A stretch of DNA of 64,000 bases, taken from contig CM019216.1 in assembly GCA_009741485.1 (NCBI GenBank), forward strand, positions 55,532,918-55,596,917. The letters run 5' to 3'. The stretch's first letter is position 1; every line of letters begins with the position of its first letter. Below the pieces are notes generated by a model. That model saw nothing but the letters and a program-made list of their open reading frames with translations. It had not been told where the DNA came from and searched no databases. A program made the translations under genes and the position numbers. Source of the DNA: Malurus cyaneus samueli. Its lineage: Eukaryota; Chordata; Aves; Passeriformes; Maluridae. Shown here one piece after another: positions 25,471 to 36,200 of the stretch.

Positions 25471-26539
25471 ACTACTACATCTTGACCTCCTGTTGTGTAA
25501 GAGGTCTGCAGAGGCTTATTCAATTGTTGACAAACAATCAAAAATTTTACCCAGCCTTATTGAGTCATTTTACTTTGCAGTTACTGGCTGCTGCTGGGTG
25601 TCCTCCCTACCCCATGACTTTTTTTTTCCAGTCTGAGCAGTGTCCTCTCATCCTCAACTGTAGTTCCTAGAGATGGGCTTTTCACTTAAGCCTGTTGGGG
25701 ATGGGATGTAAAACAGGAGGAACTTCCAATTCCTTTTGTACAAAGACTTAGCAATCTTTCATGTTGGTCTCCCTCCAATGTTTGGCTTACCTTTATTTGT
25801 TACTTTGTTGTGTAAAGCCTGCTCCTCTTTATCCCTGACTTAGACCTCAAGTGGAATGTTCATGAAGACTCTTTGTGGTTCTGGTCTGAGGGTCACTTGT
25901 GAGAGTAGGGAGGCACAGTCTATCCAGATTCTGACCTAGAGCTGTGACTGGAAAATAATGAAATGCAATTCAAGTGGGAGCTGTCATATCTCTACTGTAG
26001 ATAGAGTTTTAAGAACATAGGGGAAATGCAGCAGCTAAAGACAAACCTAAGGTTTCATCTTCAGTGCTTTTGAGCTCCTTGAGGCTCTCCCTGGCGAAGG
26101 TGAGTCATGTGGTGGCTCTGTGTTTGAGGGAACAAAAATCTATGCCCTGGAAGCAAGTTTGACAGAGCTGTTCCTGTTGGATTTCTCAGCTGAGCAAGGT
26201 GTTAGTGCTTCAGGGAGAGGCAGATGCTCTGCCGGTCTGGCATGGTGGTGGGGGCATGGGGAAGGGCACCCTGTCCCAAACTCAGCCTGGGAATACACCC
26301 TGGGGAGTCAAACAGAAACGCCTTAATGTCTGGTGATGGATTTGGAGACTTTTGGGTGTCAAACTCTTGAGTTATAATATTAATGTAGTAAGTGCACTGG
26401 GGCTTGTGATTGATTTCCATTACCATTGTGGGCGTTTTCTCCTCTCGATAAACAATACTGATTGTTGTGGTCTTATTTAATGATATTTTTTTCTGCCCTC
26501 CTACGTCTCGCTGATTCCTCTCCCCGTTGCTTTTTTCCA
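25471..26539. other. Intergenic DNA leading into the SCAF8 island
   Basis: No gene, RNA or repeat is recognised. Composition shifts toward GC in the last few hundred bases. Confidence 0.5.
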
Positions 26540-26852
26540 AGCCTGCATGCCGTTCCCGGTTTCGCCGGCGGGCCTTGCTGGGGGGAGAGGGAGGCTCAGC
26601 GGGCCGAGCGTGAGGAGACGAACGGTTCGGGGGTCCGGAAACGGCGAAAACGCTGTCCCGAAAACTCCTGTTTTTGCACCCGGTGCCAAAACCCAGCGGC
26701 GTTTAACGCCTCGTCCCCACAACCCTTTCCGCCCCGCCCGCTCCCGGAGGAGGCGGAGGAAAGAGGAGGAGGAAAGAGGAGAAAGAGAGGCGGGGCGGGG
26801 CGGACACGCCGCCATCCCGGCAGCGCCCGTGCGGCGCGGAGGTGCGGCGCTG

Positions 26853-26869
26853 CGCCGCAGGGGGCGCTG
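26853..26869 (+). promoter_or_regulatory. CTCF-like motif in the SCAF8 island
   Basis: The core CCGCAGGGGGCGCTG closely fits the CTCF consensus. It has the same orientation as the CTCF-like site at 18005-18018. Occupancy is inferred, not shown. Confidence 0.4.
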
Positions 26870-27113
26870 TAGCCGCCTGCGCCGCTCTCGGTGCTGCGCT
26901 GCGAGGAACCCCCGCGTGTCCGCCATATGGCGCCGCGCCGCAGCCGCCGTGCGTTGTTCCTCCATCTCCTGCCGGCGCGGCCGCCCGGAGCCCAGCGCGG
27001 GGGAGGGAGGAGGGAGGGAAGCGAACGCCGGCTCCGTCAGGCGGGAAGCGGGGCCAGGAGGAGACGGAAACGAGCGGGGCCGCTTCCCCCGCGCCCGCCC
27101 CTGCGCCACCGCC

Positions 27114-27260
27114 ATGGAGGGAGGCCGGGCGGCCCCTGAGCGAGGAGCGCACGCACGCACGGACCGAGACTTGCCCCCGCCCGGCCCGGCTGGCGCGGCC
27201 CGGCCGCCATCAGCCAGAGAAGCGCCCGGCTCCCGCCTCCGCCGCGACATGGAGCTGTGA
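27114..27260 (+). other. Upstream ATG with ideal Kozak context, in frame with the SCAF8 start
   Basis: GCCACCGCCATGG is an optimal initiation context. The frame runs 45 codons to the SCAF8 ATG at 27249 without a stop, then ends at the TGA created by the missing base. If that base is restored, translation from here would give SCAF8 with a 45-residue Arg/Ala/Pro-rich N-terminal extension. It could instead be a chance CpG-island frame, or lie upstream of the true transcription start. Confidence 0.45.
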
Positions 27261-27277
27261 AAGCCTTTAATAGCGAG
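27249..27277 (+). CDS. SCAF8: SCAF8 coding exon 1 (one base missing)
   Basis: 29 bases from ATG to GAG, donor GTGTGT. After the first ATG GAG the frame slips: the sequence reads CTGTGAAAGCC where GCTGTGAAAGCC is expected. Adding one G after base 27254 gives ten codons, MEAVKAFNSE, which join in phase 0 to exon 2. The start has G at -3 and G at +4. As written the frame stops at 27258-27260. A sequencing or assembly deletion is more likely than a real mutation, because all downstream exons are intact. Confidence 0.9.
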
Positions 27278-30200
27278 GTGTGTAACCCCCTCCAGGCGGC
27301 CTCCCCTCCTCTGGGCCGGGGAGCGGGCGGGGCCCCAGGGCCCGGCGCCTTCCCTGCCCCCTCCTCGCGGCGGGAATCAGGGGAGCTCCGGGGGGCCCAG
27401 GGGTGCGGAAGCGCTCCCGCAGGCCGGCCCCAGGCTCCCCCCGCGTCGGGCGGGAAAGGGCCGTTGTCGCCGTCCCCGGGAAGCGGGAGGGTGGAGAGGG
27501 TAATGGAGACGTCCCCCTCCCCCCCAGCTCCTTCCGCTGTGAGGCTGGGGGCGGCTGAAGGGGAAGAATAGATCTGGCGGCGGGCTGGGGGAAGAGGAGG
27601 ACGCGGCAGAACGCCGAGGAAGAGGAGGAGAAAGAGATCTCTTTCCTGCGTCTGGCCTGCCGTGGGGTGGGTGATGCCTGGCCAACTTCACGCAGCGGCC
27701 CAGGAGGCTGCGCTGGGCGACGGGGTGTTTCCAGGCTCGCCGGGCACGGAGACCGTGCCCTTCCCCGCATTCCCTCTTCGACCGCTCTCTTCCTCCTCGC
27801 TTATTATATGTGTATCTGAACCCCACCAGCGCACACTTTAACACCTCGTGGAGCTTAGCTTTAAATCTGGGGAAGGGAATACAAAGGCATTAGAGGGTCG
27901 TCTCCGTGTTTGAGAGTAATTCTATTCACAGTGGTCAGAATGGAAGCAGACATTCCCTACATGCTGCACAGAGCTCAAATCCTGCACTGAAGCACTGTGC
28001 CGAGAGCGGGCTATGGCACCCACGAACGCGTACATACATATAGGCTGAGGTATTCATACGGCACCTGGCTTCTCTTTTGTGCTGAGAGTTAATGTTTATT
28101 TTATTGCCAGATGGTTCTTGTGGCAGTTCTGCTTTGATGCTCTCATTGCGAGAGTTTGTGTCATTTATATTTTGAAGTTAATGTTAATGAAGTTAAACAA
28201 GCAAGAAAAACAAATACATGTAGTTTTCTTACGAAGTCCTACATCTTGTATAGTGGATTTTAACTTATATTGACCTTAGACAGTATCAGCTCTGGTTACA
28301 TTGTATGCTTCTACAGCCTGCTCACCTGCTGAAGCCCCGAATTGCCCTCTCACTATTCCCCGAGAGCATGTAGTACAGTTTTAATGATTTTAAGTAATAC
28401 AGTTTTATTTGACCTGTGGTGGAACAGCGTGGCAACCATATTGTTTCTACAAGCACAGTAAGATATGTTTTTAAATTGAGCAGATACTCTCCAGTAACTC
28501 AGGAGCAGTTGTATAGCCCTAACTGATAGGCAGTTCTGGGTATTGCATTTTATGCAGTTTGAGTTCTTAAGCAAAAGAAAGCACACTGTGGCTGTTAGAA
28601 GAAAAATAAACACTATAAACTTTTATTCCTGTTTTATTATTTGATTGGCATATGTGCTATATTACTGCATGGGGAAAAGGAAGGATCTGATCACAAGAAC
28701 CGAAGAATATAAGTTGTTCAGAACATTTTCATTCTATCAGTAGAAGCAGAAGTCTTCCCCTTGATGTTGAAAAAGAGCTTCTGACTGTCTTGCTGAGCAC
28801 TCCAGGTATAAGCCCAGTAAAAATCCATATGAGACTTCAGATGGCAACTGTACTGAAGAGGAGAGCTTTGAATATGCCTTAAATTTTCTAAATGCTTGAA
28901 AAACTGTAGACTGTGAGTTGTTGGAAAAGCAAATGCAGAAGATCCGACAGTTTGATCTTGACCAATTTACCTGCTATGGTATAAATAGGCAGCATCTATA
29001 ATGTAATCTGTGTCTGTATTTGAATGACAGGATGGTTTTAAGGATGCTAAGACTAAACAGACCCCTGATCCTGGAAGTAAATGGTACAAGATTTGCTACA
29101 GTTAGGGAATCCCAAGTGTCCTTGTTAGCCACTGTGACACCTCTGTACCCAATGCAGAACTTGACTTCAGCTTAACTTTCCATCATTGTCTTTGGTTGAA
29201 TTTACCTATGCACATTTTGCAATTTAGAATTGTGAAATGATTTCTAAATATTTAAATTGACTGAAGTGTATGAGTCTATACATTGCTGTTCCTAAATGGT
29301 TTTGATTAATCTACAAAATATTTGCACTTCACTTACAAAATAATTTTCTTCATTTATATTATGTTTTAAGGTCACATTAAGCTCCAGAATTGACGTTTGA
29401 GTTCTGTTTTAGAGTTTTTTGGCCTAAGATAGATGTAAATTAAATTTAGCAGCAGATGGGGCAGACTAAATTGTATAAAAACTTTTACCATACTTAGTCC
29501 TATGCAGTTTGCATTCAGTTAATAATTTTACAACCATTTATGCAACTTTCTGGTGAAAACCAGATGACGCTTTAGAAAGAGCCTTCCAATACATTTTAGC
29601 ACTCATGTCTGCAGGTTGGGTTCAAGGAACTTCTGGGGTTGATTTTTTTGTTTGGTTTTTTTTTTTTTTAATGAAAGGAGTTTGTTTGGATTCTGCAGTG
29701 AAGCTAAAATAAAGGCATTCTCCATCTAGAGAGTATAGCTTACTCCAAAATTATGTGTGAGCTGAGCAATATCTTGTATTGTAACTATCCTATATGACAG
29801 TCAGGATTGAAGTGCTTAGAATACACTTGTCATTAATATGATTAGAAAGAAGAATTTCAATTTTATTTGAACAGTAATGCTGGAAATAATAGCAGCTATT
29901 GCAAAAAGCTGTACAGTGCCTCATGATGATACATGGCATTGTCTGTGCTGTACATAATTGTATTTATAAAATTAGTGTTAATATTTCAAGTTGTGGGAAG
30001 GGTAAATTAAAAACTGAGAAATAATCAAGCTCCTAAATAAAACGTGCTCAGTATTGTTTACATGTAATGGTTGATATTTTCCTATTTGGTTAAAACTGCT
30101 TGGCAACTGAAAATTGGAATAATATACGACTGACTTAGTGGTGTTGAGGTAATTGGCAATGTTTTGTTTATAATTTGCTACAGTTGGCATCATGAAGGCT

Positions 30201-33200
30201 TACCACTGCAGAGTCATTTTCCTCCAGGCCTCAATCAGGCCCTGAATTTTTTTAGAAAAGCACAAAATCAGATTTAAGAACAGGTCTTGAAGGAAGAAAA
30301 TGACTGAAGTGTTTCAAATTCTCTCTATGTTCTGTAAAATGTATTTTGTTAAAGAGGAATTGAAATGGACTAGGGGCAAGCATGTGTGTCCTCACAGTTG
30401 GAATGCTCAGATGACAAAGATTTAATTGCAGATACATATAATTAAAATTCAGTATTTGTTATATAGTCAGCTCAGTGTTGAAGTCCTGCTGTTACTATCA
30501 ACTCTAGCTGCCCATTGTCACATTGCTTTCAGGTACTATACTTGTAGTTGCTTTTGGGTGCTGTACTCCACAGAGTTTTCTTGCAATACTTGTCCTTTTT
30601 GCAGTGGCAAGCCAAATTATTTTTCACTTTATAATGTGACGATTGTGTTCAGACAAGTGTGGAAAAAGAAGACCAAGGGATGCTTTAATTCTGAAACACG
30701 TGTAATTATTTTAAAATTTATTTGTATAGAAACATGTAGAATAAATGTAAATAGTTTTACAGCCTCATAAATATTCATAGGAGTATAATTTATTTTAGGG
30801 GAAACAGAGATCGCAAATTCTTTTTTAAGTACAACACAAACTGGATATTTGAAGTTATACTTTGTTTGGCCATATTAACTGCATCTGTAAGATTTGAATA
30901 GTAGGAATCTTGAAAAGGCAGAGCAAATTCAACTTAGATATTTCTTTTAAAACTGCAGTAGTGAGTCACTGATCTAGTTCAATTAAACATAGCATTTCTA
31001 ATAATTTGAAGTTTATCGGTATCTTTACTCACACATACCTCTTCATGTATGAGCTACATTAAGTCTTGCTGTTCATGATGTTTACCGATATTTTTGGTTT
31101 TGCATTCTCTTTAAAACAAAGCCAAAATATCTCCTGCATAAGCTATGCATTGGTCAAAGAATTGAATATTGTTTTCATTTTGAGTTGCTGAGACTGCTTC
31201 TTGCATCTTTGCTTTACAGCCTTTTAGAAGGTTAGTAATGGTAAAACCTACTCAGGACAGTTTGATAGCATATCTAGATTCGTAGTTTACATTATTGAAT
31301 GCGTTGCACAATCATTGTTAGCATCCAGAGCTACAAATTTCAGCTATATTTATATTTGTCAGTCTATTATGACATTGGAGAGGCAATTGAGACGGACAAT
31401 CGTATGTTTAAAACAGGTAAAAGAGTAAGGCAAAGCTGGTCCATTGAAGTTCGGAAACAAGAAAGTCATGCGTCTTCTGATTCTTTTCAGAAATGCCTTG
31501 TTCGCTTGAGCATGTCTTGTATGAAAAGTTCAGTTCCTCTTGTTTGTACAGTTGGGTGCTGATTCTTTCAGTTACAAGGGAATTGAACAAAAAACTGTGT
31601 CATCATGGAGATTTGAAATATGCTACATCTTAAAGTGTTTTAAGATGATGCACATAAAATACTGTAAGGTTAGGGTAGTGATTACAGTTTGTTTAAAGAG
31701 TGTTGTGGGTTCCTGTGCCTTTTCTCTTATTGGTTGAAGTATCTTTTAGGGTGTGAGAGTCATAATTAAAATTTCTGCAGCATTGCTAGGTTGATGTTCT
31801 GCTGTTATTGACAATGAAAATGATTGTCCTTGCATAGGTCATTATAAAGTACACTGAGCTTTTGATGTGCATAATGGTTTTGAGAGTCAAGATTATATGT
31901 TGATTTCTGAATTTGCATTCAGAAATATAATGCAAAAGTGACCTTTTGCTATTTTGGGGTTCATTTGTTATTGTGAAATTAATCAGTGGTAGAGACACTG
32001 ATCATTTACTGGTAATATGTTGTCTCTATACTCTAGTTGCACTTCATTTTATGTTGGCCACCTTTATCATGATGTTTCTTTAGAAGGTATGTTTTAAGGA
32101 TCAGTGAGGAACAGTTCAGTGGTCTACAATTTCAGAAACGTGACCCTTGGAAATAAACCACATGTTAAATACTGAGCATTGGAGTATGAGTGCATTAACA
32201 GCACAGAAGGCTGATGTTCTATTTTAGACTACTGTATTTCAATGACATATTTTAAGTCAACGAGGTGGATTTTTTTATATAAGAATGCCAATTGATGCTA
32301 GAAAAAGCTAAATTGTATGCCTTATGAAGATGCTAAATAGAAATTGATACTGAATAGCTGGGGAAAGTTGGGGGGGTGGGGGGAAGGATGCTTTTCAAAA
32401 TGAGCAGCCCGGGCTTTGATTAGTGCAAGTAGATACTAGCAGTTACATTAAGGAACAGTGAAAAGACATGTAAGCTACTCCCTGTCAAGATAGTTTTCTT
32501 GGACTCTGCTGCATATTTCATGTTGGCTGAAGCACCTGAAATATCTGCAGGGTTTTTTTTCCTTGCTGCTGTGACAATGAGAAAACCTGTGTCTATTTTC
32601 TCTGTCACTAGTTTTACTAGTCATAAAAAAGTGTGTAACCTTCTTTCATATCCTCTGCTGCTTGGAGGACTCTGCAACTATGATAAGTTTAAAGCTTTTC
32701 TTCTTTTTTGTTTATCTGATACTGCATTTGTCATCTGATACTTGTAAATTTTATTGCAGCAAATTGGGATATACACTTCTGGTTTACTTCTGTTTATCTT
32801 TTGTCAGAAGAAAAAGTAACTCACTGATACATGCATCTGCATGTGCACATTCAAACATCTGAGAAGTTGTTTTTGTTTTTCATTCTTAACCTCTGGGGTG
32901 GATGTGAAAGATGTCTTCCATTTTATTTTGCTGTATAATCCTGTAGTGTTTCTGAGAGAAAAAACAGTGAATATTTATATGAATTCCCCTAAGATGCAAC
33001 AAAATATGTAAGAATTTGTTGGTTTCCTGTTTGCTGTCAGGAGCATTAGGAGCAGTATCAGTGAAATGTATATATATTACTTTGTTGCTTCTTAGCAAGA
33101 GTTGAACTTTGTTTGCTCTCCACTATTTTAAAAGTATGATAAAAGAAAGTTCTTTTCAAGATGCAGTAAATATTAAATTGATGTTCACCTGTCTCCATGT

Positions 33201-36200
33201 GTGCAGTGTAAATAATTATAGTTTTAATATCACACTTTCAAAGACTGAACTGATTTTAGATTTTCAACAGCCACAGAATCTTCATTTCTGGACTTGGTAA
33301 AGACATGATTATGCAAGTGTGTGTTAATGGGCCAAAATGTTAGTGTTTGGTTTTATTTTGTTGCATATCTTGCTCAAAAACCTGATTTCTTAGTGAAATG
33401 GAATAGGACAAATATTGATTAGTTTTCTGTCTTAGATACATTGACTTTAAATTTATATTTGAACTGTTGTCTAGATTAGAAGCTTGTGAGCCTGGAAGGG
33501 TTGCGTACATCTCCGGATTCTGCAAACATTCTGGTGTTGTAATGGGGTAGTTACAAATATCAGTCCTACTTGCTACTCATTTAGAGCACCATGAACCATT
33601 TTGCAATTTAAAACAAATGCCCTTTTGAGCTCTCATAACTTCAGATCCTTTGATTGTCACCTGCTTACCAAGATTGTACCCGGGGCTACAATCTTTGACA
33701 GAGTACTTGAAATTATCTTAACAAATCTTATTTGAGTTTGCCACTCTTTGAGTCATGCCCCATCCTTGGAAGTATTCCAGGCCAAGTTTTATGGGACTTA
33801 GATCAACCTGGTCTAGTGAAAGGTGTCCCTTTTACTAGAACTAGATCTTTAAATTCCGTTCCAACCCCACCCATTCTATGACCAACAGTCTGTTTTCCTG
33901 TGGCAGTTGTGAAAGTGGAGTCTGATAATCCAGATGGCTTTCTTACAGGAAAAAAATAATTTAGAACAAACATTTTGATAAAGCAGTCTTAAAATACTTT
34001 AAGGTACCTAAATTACTGTCATACAGATGTTTAGATGGCTTTTTTCACTTAGGAAGAGGTCTTCTATTTTCTTGTCTGTAAAACTGTTTCATCATTTTGC
34101 TTCTGGACAGCCACCAAAAAATTCATCCCGAGTAGCTGCTTCAGCCTTGGTTGGAACCCACATTTGAGGCCTCAGCAACCACTGGTGTAACTCCATTGTG
34201 AGGCTTGGGGCAGTGGTGCATAATTGCACCTGTGCTGTTCATGTGTGCATCCAGAGTTCAGTGAGCGTGGCTTTGAACTAAAAAAAGTTCAAAACAAGAT
34301 TAATCCCTGTTCCTGTTTTGGAACTTTTCATAAGTTACATGTGTTTTTCTACCATTTCTTCACTACTTCTGGTGCTACTTTTCTGCAGTCAATTCTCCAG
34401 GAGAACCGACAACAGCGGTAATTTTATTAACCTTATTCAGGAGCTGCTTCTACACTGTAGGGTACATGTTCTTTAAGGCAAACCACTTCTGTACTCATTT
34501 TACCTGTTCTTGTCATATGTACTGATCAAAAGGAGACATTTTTATAAATAGAATTTTGTATGAATTGCTAAGATTTGTGAGAAGTAGGAAGAAATCAGTG
34601 CATTGTCACCATGACCCTCTCTCTATCAGATTTATCCCTATCAGAAATGCAAATTTCTTGTTATAGCCTGCTGTTTCTGCTGTTAGGCTTTTGGCAAGTG
34701 AGCTGTCATTTGTACAAAAGGGACTATTATGGATATACAACAACTTACCATTTTTCTTTCCACTTTTTTTTTTTCAAGAGTTTGCCTGCATAACTTAGCT
34801 GGCTTTACTGGGTACAGTTTTTGATTGCATGAGGTTGTTCTTTTCTCTTGTCTTTGTTTATATGAGTGGGTGGCTGATGCTTTGATATTCAGAAATATAA
34901 TGCAAGTGTTCAATTTACTAAACTATGTGTGTGGAAGGTGGGGCTTAGCACCTTTGTTAATGTGTTTGCTTTTGATGGTTGTGAGGGTTGGTAGAGAGTG
35001 TTCTGGTTCCCATTTAAAATGGAGGCACAAAAGATGTGCCCCTAAGAGGAGTGGTGGAGCTGAACAGGAGGCAGTAGTAGCAAGGAATGGTAGTTTGGGT
35101 GTGTGGTGGCTGAATAGTAAAACAGTGGAGGGGGTAACAACACCTGAGAGGTTGAAGCCACCTATTTTGTTAGTCTTGAGCTTATTTATTTTAAGATGGT
35201 GTCTATAACATTAGTTTTGGAAGACTGAAGTAAGTTGTGCTTTATAAAAAATTCAAACAACTGAGCAAGGTGCATTGCTTTCATGCAAGGAAATGAATAG
35301 CTGTCTTGCATACTTGAATTGGAATTTATTATTGAAATAGCATGCATTTTTGCGAAAGGTAATTAGAGGATCCATCAGCTTGCACGGTTCAGTCTGGGGA
35401 TTTAGTGTTTCCGCATACTTAGTTTAGAGTTGAGTGGTAAGGGTTATCTTTTTTTAATTATTATTTGGTTGTTTTTTTGTGGGGTTTTTTTTTGGGTTTT
35501 TTTGGTTTTTTTTCTATGTTTTCAATATTTATTAGTTACTGTCAAAACCTTAAGTAGAATTAATTGTGTGCATTCTTTGCTTTCCACCCCTGTTATTCTA
35601 TAGTTTGTTTTTTCTCTTAAGTGCAAAATACTGTAAATTGCTCTCACTAGAAAACTGTTGGTTTAAAAATATGGCATTGTGACACGACTTTATGGAGCTT
35701 TCAGTGCATAATTTAATAATCAGTATCATATATAAAAATATATTATGTGATTGCAGTTTTTAAAGGAGAAATGGTCATGCTTTTGGCTTTTTCAGAGGAT
35801 AAGTCCAAAGATCTTAGAATGTATTAACCAGATTGTTGGAAGCCGGTGGAAAGACCTAATCAAATCAAAGTCTTTCAGAATACCAAATCTCCTGTGCATA
35901 TTAACAAAACAAAGCTGGTTCACATGAAAAGCAATAGCTTCAGATAACATGTTCATCTTCATCACTTGGTTACTAGATGTGCAGTAGTAAACACTTTCTT
36001 CTTAAATTTTCACGAGTGAAGCTGAGCACTTCAGCACTTAACAGAAAATGAACAACATTTATATGACGCATGTATTGGTTTGAGAAATCCAATCCAGTAT
36101 AAACTGATTTTTTTTTAAAATTTAAAATCATGAAGTTTCATTGTGACTGCAGGTGTTTTAAACTATATCTGAGGTAGTATTTTGAATTCAACACAAGACA

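Larger units (their letters stand above)
26540..27800. promoter_or_regulatory. SCAF8: SCAF8 CpG-island promoter and 5' UTR
   Basis: A 1.2-kb, very GC-rich, CpG-dense island spans exon 1. No TATA box is visible close to the start codon, as is usual for a housekeeping-type promoter. Seen motifs are a GC box, CGGGGCGGGGCGG (26791-26803); a CTCF-like site, CGCCGCAGGGGGCGCTG (26853-26869); and the palindrome CGCCATATGGCG (26921-26932), which presents a YY1-like GCCAT core on both strands. The transcription start cannot be placed from sequence alone. Long frames are open in several phases, as expected from the composition. Divergent transcription from this island is possible but not shown. Confidence 0.88.

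Noticed and set aside
26501..27770. Several long overlapping open frames on both strands in the CpG island (up to 249 codons)
   Set aside because: High G+C makes stops rare. The products are Arg/Ala/Pro/Gly-rich with no domain, and they overlap in opposite phases. Only the frame leading into the SCAF8 ATG was kept, as a possible extension.
31918..34906. Shared word ATTCAGAAATATAATGCAA at about 31918 and 34888
   Set aside because: A single AT-rich 19-base match with no extension on either side; probably chance.
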